A stretch of 64,000 nt of DNA from the NCBI GenBank assembly GCA_000824805.1, contig CCNA01000002.1, positions 340,283 to 404,282 of the forward strand. Reading direction: 5' to 3'. The stretch is from Mesorhizobium sp. SOD10. GTDB taxonomy: Bacteria; Pseudomonadota; Alphaproteobacteria; Rhizobiales; Rhizobiaceae. Of the stretch, positions 17,229-27,114 are shown in pieces. Within the stretch, counting starts at the first letter, position 1. Every line of letters starts with the position of its first letter. Under the pieces are notes generated by a model, which did no database searches, was not told the DNA's origin, and worked only from the letters and a program-made list of their open reading frames with translations. A program made the translations under genes and the position numbers.

Positions 17229-18212
17229 ATGACGCGTGTCATTTCGGTCGAAATGGAGCGATTCCCGATCGCCGGCACCTTCACCATCTCACGCGGGTCC
17301 AAAACCGAGGCCGAAGTCATCACCGTAACGATCTCTGAAGAGGGACGTTCCGGGCGCGGCGAGTGCGTGCCTTACAAGCGCTACGGCGAGACAGTAGAGG
17401 GTGTGCGCGCGGCCATCGAGGCCATGCGCGATCCGATCGTTGCCGGCATCGACCGGACCGCTTTGCTGGCGGTCATGCCCGCGGGCGCCGCGCGAAACGC
17501 CATCGATTGCGCGCTTTGGGACCTGGAAGCCAAGCTGACCGGCACGCCGGTGGCGGCGGCGATCGGCGTTCTTCCGGCGAGGCCACTGGAAACCGCCTAT
17601 ACACTGTCGCTCGCCGAGCCGGAGGCCATGGCGGCGCAGGCACGCGCCAACGCCATGCGGCCTTTGCTCAAGGTGAAGATCGGCGGCGACAATGACATGG
17701 CGAGAATCCGCGCGGTCACCGCAGCCGCCCCTCAAAGCCGCATCATCCTCGATGCCAATGAGGGCTGGACGCACGAGACTGTCGAGGCGAACCTTGCCTT
17801 CGCCGCGCAGCACGGCATAGCGCTTGTCGAACAGCCGCTGCCGGCGGGCAAGGACGACATCCTGCGCCGGATCGCGCATCCGGTGCCGGTCTGCGCCGAC
17901 GAAAGCGTGCACGCGGCAAAGAACCTCGATGCGCTGGTCGGCCTCTACGACGCCGTCAACATCAAGCTCGACAAATCCGGCGGCCTGACCGAGGCGCTGA
18001 CATTGCGCGACCGTGCGCGCGACCTGGGCTTCGGCATCATGGTGGGCTGCATGGTCGGCACCTCGCTCGCCATGGCACCGGCGGTGCTCCTGGCGCAGGA
18101 CGCGGACTTCGTCGACCTCGACGGTCCGCTGCTGCTCGCGCGTGACCGCGAGCCCGGCCTCGTCTACCAGGGGTCGCTCGTCTCACCGCCTGAGCGGGCG
18201 CTCTGGGGCTGA
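17229..18212 (+). CDS. Dipeptide epimerase / N-acyl-Glu racemase, enolase superfamily
   Basis: A 327-residue member of the muconate-lactonizing subgroup of the enolase superfamily. Catalytic features are LLKVKIGG (the KxK base), metal ligands in ILDANEGW, LVEQPL and VCADES, and the second base in NIKLDKSGG. These fit the L-Ala-D/L-Glu epimerases of murein-peptide recycling. Several rhizobial relatives are now annotated as N-acetyl-D-Glu racemase DgcA, and the sequence alone does not decide between them. I use the ATG at 17229 because GGAGAAG lies before it; an earlier frame-open ATG (17181) has none. The end overlaps the convergent MFS gene by 30 bases. Confidence 0.88.
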   Translation: MTRVISVEMERFPIAGTFTISRGSKTEAEVITVTISEEGRSGRGECVPYKRYGETVEGVRAAIEAMRDPIVAGIDRTALLAVMPAGAARNAIDCALWDLEAKLTGTPVAAAIGVLPARPLETAYTLSLAEPEAMAAQARANAMRPLLKVKIGGDNDMARIRAVTAAAPQSRIILDANEGWTHETVEANLAFAAQHGIALVEQPLPAGKDDILRRIAHPVPVCADESVHAAKNLDALVGLYDAVNIKLDKSGGLTEALTLRDRARDLGFGIMVGCMVGTSLAMAPAVLLAQDADFVDLDGPLLLARDREPGLVYQGSLVSPPERALWG

Positions 18213-19397
18213 ACGCGCGGCCAGCCCGATCAGCGCCACGCCGATGATCGCGATCGGGATCATCGCCCAGAAACCCTCGACGCCCAGGTGGTCATAGAGC
18301 GGGCCGGAAGCGAGTGTCACCGCCGCCATGAAGAAGCCGTTGAAAAAGTAGGCGATGCCTTGCGCCGCACCGGTGCGCTCCTCGGAAACCGTCTCGCCGA
18401 TCATCTTCTGCAGGCCGATCAGCACCATCGCCACCGACACCGAATGCAGCGACTGGACAAGAAAGAAGCCGGTGACGCCAAGCCCAAGCGGCCAGACCAG
18501 CGGAAACGCGACCCAGCGCACGATCGAACCGATACCGGCGATCACCATCACTCTGACCACCGAGACCGAAGCAAAAATACGGTTGAAGAACAGGAACATG
18601 CAGACTTCGCAGACCACGCCCCAGGCCCAGAGCATGCCGACGACGGAATCGCCGATGCCGATCGACTTCCAATAGATCGAGACAAAGCCGTAGAGAAATG
18701 CGTGGCTGGCGGTGATGATGCCGACGCCGAGCGTGAAATAGAGGAAATAGCCGTTGAACAGGCTCGGCGCCTTATGCTGGATCTCGGTGGCGGACAGCGG
18801 CGAGGCCTTGCGAGGCCGCCCCATGCGCGGCGCTGCCACTGCCGCGGCCAGGGCCGCGCCGAGCGCGATGAAGATGATGACCGGAACCGCCTGCGGGCCC
18901 GTGGCCGCCAGGATGAAGCCGCCCACGATATTGGCGCCGAGATAGGAGATCGAGCCCCATTTGCGCATCGCCGTGTAGTTCGAGCCGAAGCGGCGCACGC
19001 CCGACAGCGCCAGCGAATCGGCCATCGGCGAATGCGGCGTCCAGACGATCGTAAACAGCAGCGACACGGCAAGCACGATCGCGTAGGTGGCCGGCAGGAA
19101 ATAGCCGGCCGAGACGACCATCGAGGCCGCGACCAGCGCGATGTAGACATTGGCGCGGTCCTTCGTCCGGTCGGCAAGCGCCGTCAGCATCGGCGTCGTC
19201 ACCACGCGCAGGGACATCGGCGCCGCCAGGATGACGGCGATCTGCTCGGCATGAAACCCTTTTGCCTGCAGCCAGAGCGGAAAATAAGGCAGATGTGTGC
19301 CCTGCGACACGAACAAGGTCGCAAAGATCAGGCTCATGCGCAGTTCGAAATGGCTGGGCTTGACGAGTTGCTCGGGCGACAGGGGCGGCAGCGACAT
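18183..19397 (-). CDS. MFS transporter, MFS_1-like (HcaT/nucleoside-permease-like)
   Basis: A 404-residue membrane protein with about 12 hydrophobic segments. The opening LRMSLIFATLFVSQGTHLPYFPLWLQAKG and the motif LTALADRTKDR after helix 2 fit the MFS_1-like family that contains HcaT and LacY-type sugar or nucleoside permeases. The helix 4-5 region has GSNYTAMRKWGSISYLGANI, again typical. The substrate is unknown. I use the ATG at 19397; the frame extends to a TTG four codons earlier. The 3' end overlaps the epimerase by 30 bases tail to tail. The convergence with a muropeptide-type epimerase could be coincidental. Confidence 0.85.
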   Translation of the reverse strand: MSLPPLSPEQLVKPSHFELRMSLIFATLFVSQGTHLPYFPLWLQAKGFHAEQIAVILAAPMSLRVVTTPMLTALADRTKDRANVYIALVAASMVVSAGYFLPATYAIVLAVSLLFTIVWTPHSPMADSLALSGVRRFGSNYTAMRKWGSISYLGANIVGGFILAATGPQAVPVIIFIALGAALAAAVAAPRMGRPRKASPLSATEIQHKAPSLFNGYFLYFTLGVGIITASHAFLYGFVSIYWKSIGIGDSVVGMLWAWGVVCEVCMFLFFNRIFASVSVVRVMVIAGIGSIVRWVAFPLVWPLGLGVTGFFLVQSLHSVSVAMVLIGLQKMIGETVSEERTGAAQGIAYFFNGFFMAAVTLASGPLYDHLGVEGFWAMIPIAIIGVALIGLAARSAPERPLRR

Positions 19398-19581
19398 GAA
19401 TCGATCCAATTACGCTGCAGTCGACGGCCTGCAACGCGTCTCGATCCCTAACATGCAGCAAGGCGCGGCGGAACTGGCTGGATCAATCGATCGGCGGCAA
19501 AGCTGTTGACGAACCGGGCCGGGAGCGCCGCACGTCGGCACGACGAAGGCGGCAGGCTGAACCGGGGACGGACGGCTGCGT

Positions 19582-20412
19582 TCAGGCCGCCTGAGCCGCC
19601 CTGCCCTTGAGGTCGATGATGTCGACCGGCACCAGCACATCCTTGCCGGCCGAAGCTTCGGGCAGCACATGCGCCCAGGTCAGGATCTCCATGCGGCCGT
19701 CGAAGTGCTCTACAACCGCCGTGCAGCTTTCCACCCAGTCCCCGGTGTTGATGTACTGCACGTCGCCATAGCTTTCTATGGCGGCATGATGGATGTGGCC
19801 GCAGATCACGCCGTCGACATGCGAGCGCCGCGCTTCCTCCGAAAGCACCGTCTGGAACGAACCGATGAAGTTCACCGCCTTCTTCACCTTGACCTTGGCC
19901 CAGGACGAGAACGACCAGTAAGGCAGGCCGAGGAGGTGGCGCAGCTTGGTCACGACGCGGTTGATTAGCATCGCCGTGTCATAGGCATAGTCGCCGAGAT
20001 AGGCGAGCCAGCGCTGGTTGTGCACCACCGTGTCGAACTGATCGCCATGGATGACCAGCAGGCGCCGGCCGTCCGCGGTCTCGTGGATGGCGCGGTCGGC
20101 GACGACGATGCCGCCGAAATGCACGCCCTGGAACTGGCGGGCGAATTCGTCGTGATTGCCGGCGATATAGGTGATCGAAGCGCCCTTGCGCGCCTTGCGC
20201 AGCAGCTTCTGCACCACGTCGTTGTGGCTCTGCGGCCAATGCCAGCTGCGCCGCAGCCGCCAGCCGTCGACGATATCGCCGACCAGATAGATGATCTCGG
20301 CATCGTGATGCCGCAGGAAATCGATCAGGAAATCGGCCTTGGCCGCTTTCGAGCCGAGATGCACGTCGGAAATAAACAGGGCGCGGAAAGTGCGGGGCTC
20401 TGGGTTTGACAT
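19582..20412 (-). CDS. UDP-2,3-diacylglucosamine diphosphatase-like metallophosphoesterase
   Basis: A 276-residue calcineurin-type phosphoesterase related to LpxH. The metal-binding motifs appear in order: ISDVHLGS, VGDIVDGW, AGNHDE, VIHGDQFD and CGHIHHA. The residue spacing and the helical insert LGLPYWSFSSWAKVKVKK match the longer COG2908 proteins of rhizobia rather than E. coli LpxH (240 residues). Many alphaproteobacteria use LpxI for this lipid A step, so the actual substrate is uncertain. The start is the ATG at 20412; the open frame beyond it runs antisense to the next gene and is not coding. Transcribed divergently from the SDR. Confidence 0.87.
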   Translation of the reverse strand: MSNPEPRTFRALFISDVHLGSKAAKADFLIDFLRHHDAEIIYLVGDIVDGWRLRRSWHWPQSHNDVVQKLLRKARKGASITYIAGNHDEFARQFQGVHFGGIVVADRAIHETADGRRLLVIHGDQFDTVVHNQRWLAYLGDYAYDTAMLINRVVTKLRHLLGLPYWSFSSWAKVKVKKAVNFIGSFQTVLSEEARRSHVDGVICGHIHHAAIESYGDVQYINTGDWVESCTAVVEHFDGRMEILTWAHVLPEASAGKDVLVPVDIIDLKGRAAQAA

Positions 20413-20533
20413 CACGATTTTACCCTTTGCTTTCGCGTGCCTATGCCCCGATTCATGCAACAACCGTATGACGGTTGCGGTTGGTCCAGCCCAGGCGCTA
20501 GCCTGCGCGACCAACGCATCAGGAGAAATCACC

Positions 20534-21313
20534 ATGGATCTCGGCATTCGCGGCAAGAAGGCCATCGTCTGCGCTTCGAGCAAGGGACTCGGAAAGGGCT
20601 GCGCCATGGCGCTGGCCGAGGCCGGTGTCGACCTCGTCGTCAACGGTCGCAACGCCGAGCTTCTGGCCGGGACCGCCGCTGAAATTCGCGAAAAGTTCGG
20701 CGTCAAGGTGATCGAGGTCGCCGGCGACGTGTCGAAGCCCGAGGTGCAGAAGGCGCTGCTTGCCGCCTGCCCCGACCCGGACATCCTGGTCAACAACAAT
20801 GGCGGCCCGCCGCTGCGCGACTTCCGTGAGCTCGACCGCGCCAAGATCCTCGAGGGTGTGACCCAGAACATGGTTACGCCGATCGAGCTGATCCAGGCGG
20901 TGATCGACGGCATGGCCAAGCGCGGCTTCGGCCGCATCGTCAACATCACTTCGCTGTCGGTTTACGTGCCGATCCCCGGCCTCGACCTGTCGTCGGGCGC
21001 CCGCGCCGGCCTGACGTCTTTCCTCGCCGGCGTGGCGCGCACTGTGGTCGACCGCAACGTGACCATCAACAGCCTTTTGCCCGGCAAGCTCGATACCGAC
21101 CGTCTGCGCGGCCCGCATGAGGCCGGCACTCCGGAAGATCCGGCCGCGGCCGCCGCGCGCAAGGCCCGCATCAGCGCCGACGTGCCGGCGAAACGTCTCG
21201 GCACACCGGAGGAATTCGGCCAGATCTGCGCCTTCCTGTGCTCGGTCCATGCCGGCTATCTCACGGGCCAGAACATCCCGGTCGATGGCGGCCTCTACGT
21301 CAGCGCATTCTGA
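20534..21313 (+). CDS. SDR family oxidoreductase with altered active site
   Basis: A 259-residue short-chain dehydrogenase/reductase, close to FabG in overall pattern. The cofactor loop reads ASSKGLGKG, the NNNGGP stretch replaces the usual NNAG, and the C-terminus has ILPVDGG-like NIPVDGGLY. The catalytic serine is present (NITS), but the positions of the YxxxK pair, 13 and 17 residues later, hold Ser and Arg (within DLSSGARAG). Proteins of this kind form a recognised FabG-like subgroup whose reaction is unclear. AGGAGA lies 7 bases before the ATG. Confidence 0.88.
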   Translation: MDLGIRGKKAIVCASSKGLGKGCAMALAEAGVDLVVNGRNAELLAGTAAEIREKFGVKVIEVAGDVSKPEVQKALLAACPDPDILVNNNGGPPLRDFRELDRAKILEGVTQNMVTPIELIQAVIDGMAKRGFGRIVNITSLSVYVPIPGLDLSSGARAGLTSFLAGVARTVVDRNVTINSLLPGKLDTDRLRGPHEAGTPEDPAAAAARKARISADVPAKRLGTPEEFGQICAFLCSVHAGYLTGQNIPVDGGLYVSAF

Positions 21314-21474
21314 CCGCTGCCGATCCAAAAGGCTTGAGGCTCACAGCCCAACCATCTGGAATCGATTGATTATTTTCGCTCCGGCATTGTGAAGGCCGGA
21401 GCCCGCTATTTGCCGTCGCGAAAACTCTTCGCCGCATGCTAAAAGGCTCCAAATCAGGAACAGGGAGGGCCGGG

Positions 21475-23799
21475 ATGGACGGCGAGAACAAGAAAACGGC
21501 CCGGTCGGACCTCGACGAGGCCGCTCTCTTCTTCCACAAGCACCCGACCCCGGGAAAGCTCGAGATCCAGGCGACGAAGCCGCTCGGCAACCAGCGCGAC
21601 CTGGCGCTGGCCTATTCGCCGGGCGTGGCCGCGCCCTGCCTCGAGATCCGCGATGATCCGGCGACCGCCGCCGACTACACTGCGCGTGCCAATCTCGTCG
21701 GCGTCGTCTCCAATGGCTCCGCCGTGCTTGGATTGGGCAATATCGGCCCGCTCGCCTCCAAGCCGGTGATGGAAGGCAAGGCGGTGCTGTTCAAGAAATT
21801 CGCAGGCATCGACGTCTTCGACATCGAGATCGACGCGCCCGAGATCGACCGCATGGTGGAAACCGTCGCCGCGCTCGAGCCGACTTTCGGCGGCATCAAT
21901 CTCGAGGACATCAAGGCGCCGGAATGTTTCGAGGTCGAGGAGCGGCTGAAGGCCCGCATGGGCATTCCGGTCTTCCACGACGACCAGCATGGTACCGCGA
22001 TCATCGTCGCCGCCGCGGTGCTCAACGGGCTGGAACTGGCCGGCAAGGCGATTTCCGACATCAAGATCGTCACATCCGGCGCGGGTGCGGCCGCACTTGC
22101 CTGTCTCAACCTCTTGGTCTCCCTCGGCGCCAAAGTCGAAAACATCTGGGTCACCGACCGTTTCGGCGTTGCCTACAGGGGCCGCGTCGAGGAGATGGAT
22201 CGCTGGAAAGACCCTTATGTGAAGGACACCGAGGCACGCACACTGGCCGATGTCATTCCCGGCGCCGACGTGTTTCTCGGCCTCTCCGCCGCCGGCGTGC
22301 TGAAGCCGGAGCTCTTGCAGCATATGGCGCCGAAACCGCTGATCCTGGCTTTGGCCAATCCCAATCCCGAGATCATGCCGGAAGCGGCCCGCGCCGCCCG
22401 GCCGGACGCCATGATCTGCACCGGCCGCTCGGATTTTCCCAACCAAGTCAACAACGTGCTCTGCTTTCCTTACATCTTCCGCGGCGCGCTCGATTGCGGC
22501 GCCAGCGCCATCAACGAGGAGATGAAGATGGCGGCCGTGCGGGCGATCGCCGCCCTTGCCCGTGAAGAGCCTTCCGATGTCGCGGCGCGCGCCTATTCCG
22601 GCGAGACGCCGATATTCGGTCCCGATTTCCTGATCCCCTCGCCCTTCGATCCGCGCCTGATCCTGCGCATCGCGCCGGCAGTAGCGAAGGCTGCCTGCGA
22701 TACCGGCGTCGCGACGCGGCCGATCGCCGACTTTGCCGCCTATATCGACAAGCTCAACCGCTTCGTCTTCCGCTCCGGCCTGGTGATGAAGCCGGTGTTC
22801 TCCTCGGCCAAGACATCGAGCGCCAAGCGCGTCATCTATGCCGATGGCGAGGACGAGCGCGTGCTGCGCGCCGCGCAGGTTGTGCTGGAGGAAGGCATCG
22901 CCGAACCGACCCTGATCGGCCGTCCGCATGTGGTGGAGGTCCGTCTGAAGCGTTACGGCCTGCGCATCCGGCCGGGTGTCGATTTCGCTTTGATCAATCC
23001 GGAAGACGATCCGCGTTACCGCCACTATGTCGACCTCCTGATCGAGCTTGCCGGCCGCCGCGGCATCACGACGGAAGCCGCCCGCACCATGGTGCGCACC
23101 AACAATACGGTTATCGCCGCTCTTGCGCTGAAGCGAGGTGACGCGGATGCGATGATTTGCGGCCTCGAAGGCCGCTTCGAGCGGCATCTGCGCAATGTCA
23201 ACCTGATCATCGGGCCTCGCGCCGGCATCAAGGACCGGGACCTGTCGACATTGTCGATGCTGATCTCGCAGCGCGGCATCATCTTCCTCACCGACACGCA
23301 TGTCTCGGTCGATCCCACCGCGGAAGAAATCGCCGAGATGACGGTGCTCGCGGCCGAGGAAATCCAGCGTTTCGGCATCGAGCCGAAGGCAGCGCTTCTG
23401 TCGCATTCGGATTTCGGCTCACGCGATTCACCCGGCGCGCTGAAGATGCGCCAGGCCGCGGCGATCCTGGCTCGGATCGCCCCGGACCTGCAGTGCGATG
23501 GCGAGATGCATGCCGATACCGCTTTGTCGGAGCATCTGCGCCAACGCGTCTACCCGCATTCGCGGCTGAAAGGCGAAGCCAATCTGCTGGTTTTCCCGAA
23601 CCTCGACTCGGCCAACATCACGTTGACGGCGCTGCGCGCCATGATGGACGCGCTGCATGTCGGACCGATCCTGCTCGGCACCGACAAGCCCGCGCACATA
23701 TTGACGCCGTCGGTGACCTCGCGCGGCGTCGTCAACATGACCGCGCTTGCCGTTGTCGAGGCCGCGCATAAGGCGCAAGCGCTTGTCGACCTGAATTGA
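21475..23799 (+). CDS. maeB: NADP-dependent malic enzyme with C-terminal phosphotransacetylase-like domain
   Basis: A 774-residue fusion protein that decarboxylates malate to pyruvate. The malic enzyme part (about 1-430) shows the catalytic Tyr in [11 protein letters not shown], the Lys in [21 protein letters not shown], metal ligands in EDIKAPECF and FHDDQHGTA, and the Rossmann segment [13 protein letters not shown]. The C-terminal part (about 440-774) resembles phosphate acetyltransferase ([15 protein letters not shown] ... [11 protein letters not shown]) and in rhizobial Dme/Tme enzymes serves regulation by acetyl-CoA rather than catalysis. Whether it prefers NAD or NADP cannot be read safely. 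The start at 21475 follows a strong AGGGAGGG; an ATG 13 codons earlier is less likely. Confidence 0.94.
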   Translation: MDGENKKTARSDLDEAALFFHKHPTPGKLEIQATKPLGNQRDLALAYSPGVAAPCLEIRDDPATAADYTARANLVGVVSNGSAVLGLGNIGPLASKPVMEGKAVLFKKFAGIDVFDIEIDAPEIDRMVETVAALEPTFGGINLEDIKAPECFEVEERLKARMGIPVFHDDQHGTAIIVAAAVLNGLELAGKAISDIKIVTSGAGAAALACLNLLVSLGAKVENIWVTDRFGVAYRGRVEEMDRWKDPYVKDTEARTLADVIPGADVFLGLSAAGVLKPELLQHMAPKPLILALANPNPEIMPEAARAARPDAMICTGRSDFPNQVNNVLCFPYIFRGALDCGASAINEEMKMAAVRAIAALAREEPSDVAARAYSGETPIFGPDFLIPSPFDPRLILRIAPAVAKAACDTGVATRPIADFAAYIDKLNRFVFRSGLVMKPVFSSAKTSSAKRVIYADGEDERVLRAAQVVLEEGIAEPTLIGRPHVVEVRLKRYGLRIRPGVDFALINPEDDPRYRHYVDLLIELAGRRGITTEAARTMVRTNNTVIAALALKRGDADAMICGLEGRFERHLRNVNLIIGPRAGIKDRDLSTLSMLISQRGIIFLTDTHVSVDPTAEEIAEMTVLAAEEIQRFGIEPKAALLSHSDFGSRDSPGALKMRQAAAILARIAPDLQCDGEMHADTALSEHLRQRVYPHSRLKGEANLLVFPNLDSANITLTALRAMMDALHVGPILLGTDKPAHILTPSVTSRGVVNMTALAVVEAAHKAQALVDLN

Positions 23800-23887
23800 A
23801 GCGGCGCCAAAGCGCAGTTGCAGACTAGCGAAGGTTTAACCACGAACGCGTTAGCTTTCCGGCCACGGGCAATCGGGATCCAGGCTG

Positions 23888-25114
23888 ATGAAGGGGTTGA
23901 GGCTGGTGCACCTTGCGGCGCTGCTTGCAGCGCTTGCAGGTTCAGCTGTCGCCGTCACGCAGTCCCAGGCGGCTTCTCGCATATGCAGGCAACTCGAAGC
24001 CGAGCTCGCCGCGGCGCGCGGTGGCGGCGGAGGGCCGGGCCTGGTCCGCAAATATGACGACGCGATCGCCAGGCAGCGCGAGCAGCTTGCCAAGGCCCGC
24101 GGCCGGGCAAGCGACGCCAATTGCGGCTTCACGCTGTTTTCGCGCAATGTGAGCCAATGCGCCGCGATCAACGCCTCGATAGAGCGTATGAACGCCAATC
24201 TCGACACGTTGCAGGCCAAGCGCGATCGACTCTCCGCCGGCGGCGGCACGCGGCGCGACCGCAGCCGCATCCTGGCGGCGCTCGATGCCAATGGCTGCCG
24301 CGGCGACGAGACCCCGCCGCGCCGCGCGCCGCTTCAGGAGGCCTCCCGCGACAATGGCGGCGGCAATCTGTTCGAGCAGCTTTTCGGCCGCCAGGATCCG
24401 CAACTCGAAACGCCGGACGCGCCTGACATGCCGAACGCGGCGGGCGTTCCGTTCGATGACCCCAGCGTGCGCAACATCCGCCGCGTCATCAACCAGCCGG
24501 ACGGCATGGACCTGCCGCGCCTTGGCGGCGAGTTCCACACAATGTGCGTGCGCACCTGCGACGGCTATTTCTTCCCGATGTCCAACGCCGCATCCGTCGG
24601 CGATTTCGAGCGCGACCAGAAGAACTGCGAATCGAGCTGCCCCGGCACCGAGATGCAGGTCTTCTATTCGCGCGGCATGGACGACGATTCGGGATCGATG
24701 ACCTCCTCGGTCACCGGGCAACCCTATAGCGAACTGCCGACCGCCTATCTCTACAAGCAGGCCAATTACTCGCGCCCGCCGAGTTGCGGCTGCAACGCGC
24801 AGGCCGGCAATTTCACGATCATCGGCGGCAACCCGCCCAATCCCGAACAGTCCCAGCCGCAGAATGGGACGGCGCCCTTCATTCCCGTGCCGGCGGCCAA
24901 GCCCGATCCCGGCGCCGATCCTGAAACGCTCGCCAATGCCCAAGGTGGACTCGACCAGGAAGTGATCAGGCGGCTGACCACCAAGGCGCCGGTGTCGCCG
25001 GTCTCGATGCTCCCGCCGGATCAGCGCAAGGTCAGGGTCGTCGGGCCAGCGTTCCTTCCCGACCCATCAGCGGCAATAGATCTGAAAGCTCCGGCCCCGA
25101 AGTCCGCCCCGTGA
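23888..25114 (+). CDS. DUF2865 domain-containing secreted protein
   Basis: A 408-residue protein with a Sec signal peptide (hydrophobic residues about 5-24, ending SQAAS). The first third is helical and charged with a coiled-coil look ([18 protein letters not shown]). The DUF2865 core follows around residues 215-310, with [28 protein letters not shown] and [10 protein letters not shown]; at least six cysteines there suggest disulfides in the periplasm. The C-terminal 80 residues are Pro-rich. The family is common in Rhizobiales and has no known function. Its last 83 bases overlap gltX, which is read from the other strand. Confidence 0.85.
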   Translation: MKGLRLVHLAALLAALAGSAVAVTQSQAASRICRQLEAELAAARGGGGGPGLVRKYDDAIARQREQLAKARGRASDANCGFTLFSRNVSQCAAINASIERMNANLDTLQAKRDRLSAGGGTRRDRSRILAALDANGCRGDETPPRRAPLQEASRDNGGGNLFEQLFGRQDPQLETPDAPDMPNAAGVPFDDPSVRNIRRVINQPDGMDLPRLGGEFHTMCVRTCDGYFFPMSNAASVGDFERDQKNCESSCPGTEMQVFYSRGMDDDSGSMTSSVTGQPYSELPTAYLYKQANYSRPPSCGCNAQAGNFTIIGGNPPNPEQSQPQNGTAPFIPVPAAKPDPGADPETLANAQGGLDQEVIRRLTTKAPVSPVSMLPPDQRKVRVVGPAFLPDPSAAIDLKAPAPKSAP

Positions 25115-26405
25115 GCGCCAACCGCAGCGGCATGAACAGCGACTTGCCCTTGCGCCCGGTCGCTTCCCTGATCTTGCCGGTCCAGTCCTTCCAGACCGTG
25201 CCGTTCCACGGCTCCTCCGGCAGCAGTTCGAACGCCTGACCGAGAAAGTCGCGGTCCTCGCCGGAGAAGTCGGCCGGCTCCTGCGGACCCTCGTTCAGGA
25301 TACGCCACCAGATGACGGCGTCCGACAAGCGGTCGAGATTGCCGCGCACCGCCATCCAGAACGGCTCGGCCTTGTCGCCGGAAATGCCAAGCACCATCAG
25401 CCGGTCGCGCGCTTCCTCGAACGGCATATGATGCATCAGCGTGCGGTTGAGCACGAAGAGCTCGTCCGGGTCGAATTTCGAGGCGGACTTGGACGTCGCG
25501 GCCGGATCGAAATGGCCGGCAAGCTCATTGAGGTCGTGCGCGGCGGTGACATTCTCCGACGTGCCGACGAGCACGGCCAAGGATGCGACCGCCATCGGCT
25601 CGATGCCGTCCTCGCGCAGGCTTTCGATCGACAGCGCGCCGCTGCGCTTCGACAGCCCCTCGCCCGACACGGTGGTGAGCAGATTGTGGTGGCCGAAGAC
25701 CGGCGGCTCGGCGCCGAGCGCCTTGAAGATGGCGATCTGCACGCCGGTGTTGGTGACATGATCGTCGCCGCGAATGACGTGGCTGACGCCCATCTCGATG
25801 TCGTCCACCACGGAAGGCAGCGTATAGAGATAGGTGCCATCCTCGCGCACCAAGACGGGGTCCGACAGCGAGGCGAGATCGACCGTCTCCTCGCCGCGCA
25901 CCAGATCGTTCCAATGCACTTCGGTGCGCTCCGGCTGCAGCGGATCGCTGGTGAAATTGGGCAGCAGGAAGCGCCAGTGCGGCTTGCGTCCGTCCGACTG
26001 GTATTCAGCCACCTGCTCCGGCGTCAGCGTCAGCGCCTCGCGGCCATAGACCGGCGGCAGGCCACGCGTGCGGCGCACCTTGCGGCGCAGATCGAGTTCC
26101 TCCGGCGTCTCGTAGCAGGCATAGAGCACGCGTGCCGCCTTCAGCCGCTCGACCGCCGCGTCATAGATTTCGAAGCGGCGCGACTGATACTCGGTGACGT
26201 CCGGGAAGATGCCCAGCCAATGCAAGTCGTAAAGAATGGAATCGGCATATTCCTGCTTCGAGCGGCCAATATCGGTGTCGTCGAAACGCTGGATGAAACG
26301 GCCCTTGTTGTTCATGGCGAAAAGCCAGTTGAACAGCGCGGTGCGCGCATTGCCGATATGGATGCGGCCTGTCGGCGATGGGGCAAAACGTACGGTAACT
26401 GTCAT
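25032..26405 (-). CDS. gltX: Glutamate--tRNA ligase
   Basis: A 457-residue class I aminoacyl-tRNA synthetase. The HIGH-type motif is [11 protein letters not shown] near the N-terminus and the KMSKS-type motif is GLSKRSG at about residue 240. [13 protein letters not shown] and FGHHNLLTT are typical of the catalytic core, and the anticodon-binding C-terminal part is present, so this is not the truncated GluQ form. Many alphaproteobacteria have two gltX genes, one of which can charge tRNA-Gln for the amidotransferase route; I cannot tell which this is. Its 3' end overlaps the DUF2865 gene tail to tail by 83 bases. Confidence 0.95.
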   Translation of the reverse strand: MTVTVRFAPSPTGRIHIGNARTALFNWLFAMNNKGRFIQRFDDTDIGRSKQEYADSILYDLHWLGIFPDVTEYQSRRFEIYDAAVERLKAARVLYACYETPEELDLRRKVRRTRGLPPVYGREALTLTPEQVAEYQSDGRKPHWRFLLPNFTSDPLQPERTEVHWNDLVRGEETVDLASLSDPVLVREDGTYLYTLPSVVDDIEMGVSHVIRGDDHVTNTGVQIAIFKALGAEPPVFGHHNLLTTVSGEGLSKRSGALSIESLREDGIEPMAVASLAVLVGTSENVTAAHDLNELAGHFDPAATSKSASKFDPDELFVLNRTLMHHMPFEEARDRLMVLGISGDKAEPFWMAVRGNLDRLSDAVIWWRILNEGPQEPADFSGEDRDFLGQAFELLPEEPWNGTVWKDWTGKIREATGRKGKSLFMPLRLALTGRTSGPELSDLLPLMGREGTLARRP

Positions 26406-26569
26406 GAGCGGGGCGTAGCGGATGCTTTTGCTGTTGACAAGGCGCGCCCCCGCGCAAACGCAACAGATAGTGCAAGCCAGCTAAAATGAAAAGCCGCCGT
26501 CCGACACGCGTCGCGGCGGCCTGACAAACGGCGTCAAGTGCTTGCAAACCCGGGCTTCTCATGTCCCCG

Positions 26570-26578
26570 TTATCCACA
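26570..26578 (+). promoter_or_regulatory. Perfect DnaA-box consensus in the gltX-nrdJ spacer
   Basis: TTATCCACA matches the strict DnaA 9-mer. It lies 256 bases upstream of the NrdR boxes. DnaA control of ribonucleotide reductase is known for E. coli nrdAB. A single 9-mer can occur by chance, so this is suggestive only. Confidence 0.35.
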
Positions 26579-26833
26579 TGTGTGACACACAAGATGTTGG
26601 GGTCACAAAAGCTACAAAAACGAATCCTTGACGGGTCGGAACGAGTCGCTTTTTATGGGCCATGCGCTCCTGTTGCGGGCGCGGCCGGAGAGTTTAGAGG
26701 CCGGTCTTTTTTCCCGGATTTTGTGCGTTTTGCCCACATTTCCGCCCGTTCACGAGGCCGGCGGAAGCGTGGGATCGTTAGGGCTTGGGTGGGCAAAAGG
26801 GAGAATTGTCGGCCTGGAAAAAATGATCTGTTA

Positions 26834-26878
26834 ACACTATATTTAGTGTTTGCAGGCAGGCTGGACCCTAGATAGTGT
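26834..26878 (+). promoter_or_regulatory. Paired NrdR boxes upstream of nrdJ
   Basis: acactatatttagtgt (26834-26849) is an almost perfect palindrome that matches the NrdR consensus. A second, weaker copy ggaccctagatagtgt (26863-26878) keeps the right half-site; the boxes start 29 bases apart, close to the usual three helical turns. NrdR represses ribonucleotide reductase genes when dATP is high. The boxes probably overlap the core promoter (tatatt inside box 1 could serve as -10). Confidence 0.85.
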
Positions 26879-26879
26879 G

Positions 26880-27114
26880 AACCTCCCTCTTACGAGGGAA
26901 TCGACCAAAGTTTCATTTGAGGGACCCGCGGGGGTCGGCCTGCAGCCCGGGCAAATGCCCGGCAAGGTGTTTTGCTGTCTGCATGGCGGCGCCCGCGACG
27001 AGGAGAGTGCCGGCGTCGCCTGCGGTGCCGGCAAACGGCGGACTGCGCTTTTCGCCATGCGGGGCAGAAATCCCCGGGGAAAGGCGCTATATGTAGACAC
27101 AAAGGGACCGGACC
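26880..27114 (+). promoter_or_regulatory. Long hairpin-rich 5' leader of nrdJ
   Basis: About 235 bases lie between the NrdR boxes and the nrdJ start. Stems that can be drawn by eye include ccctc/gaggg with a ttac-type loop near 26890, gcccgggc/gcccggc around aaat near 26946, gcgacg/cgtcgc near 26997-27020, and gggg/cccc close to the start codon near 27062. The stretch is GC-rich unlike the A+T-rich promoter in front of it. I see no B12-box of the cobalamin riboswitch type. Role unknown; attenuation or translational control is possible. Confidence 0.45.

Noticed and set aside
21454..23406. A 650-codon minus-strand frame opposite maeB
   Set aside because: It is a shadow of the malic enzyme gene and shows no protein family features.
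26880..27114. Cobalamin riboswitch before nrdJ
   Set aside because: I looked for the B12-box and the conserved core and did not find them; only a generic structured leader can be claimed.
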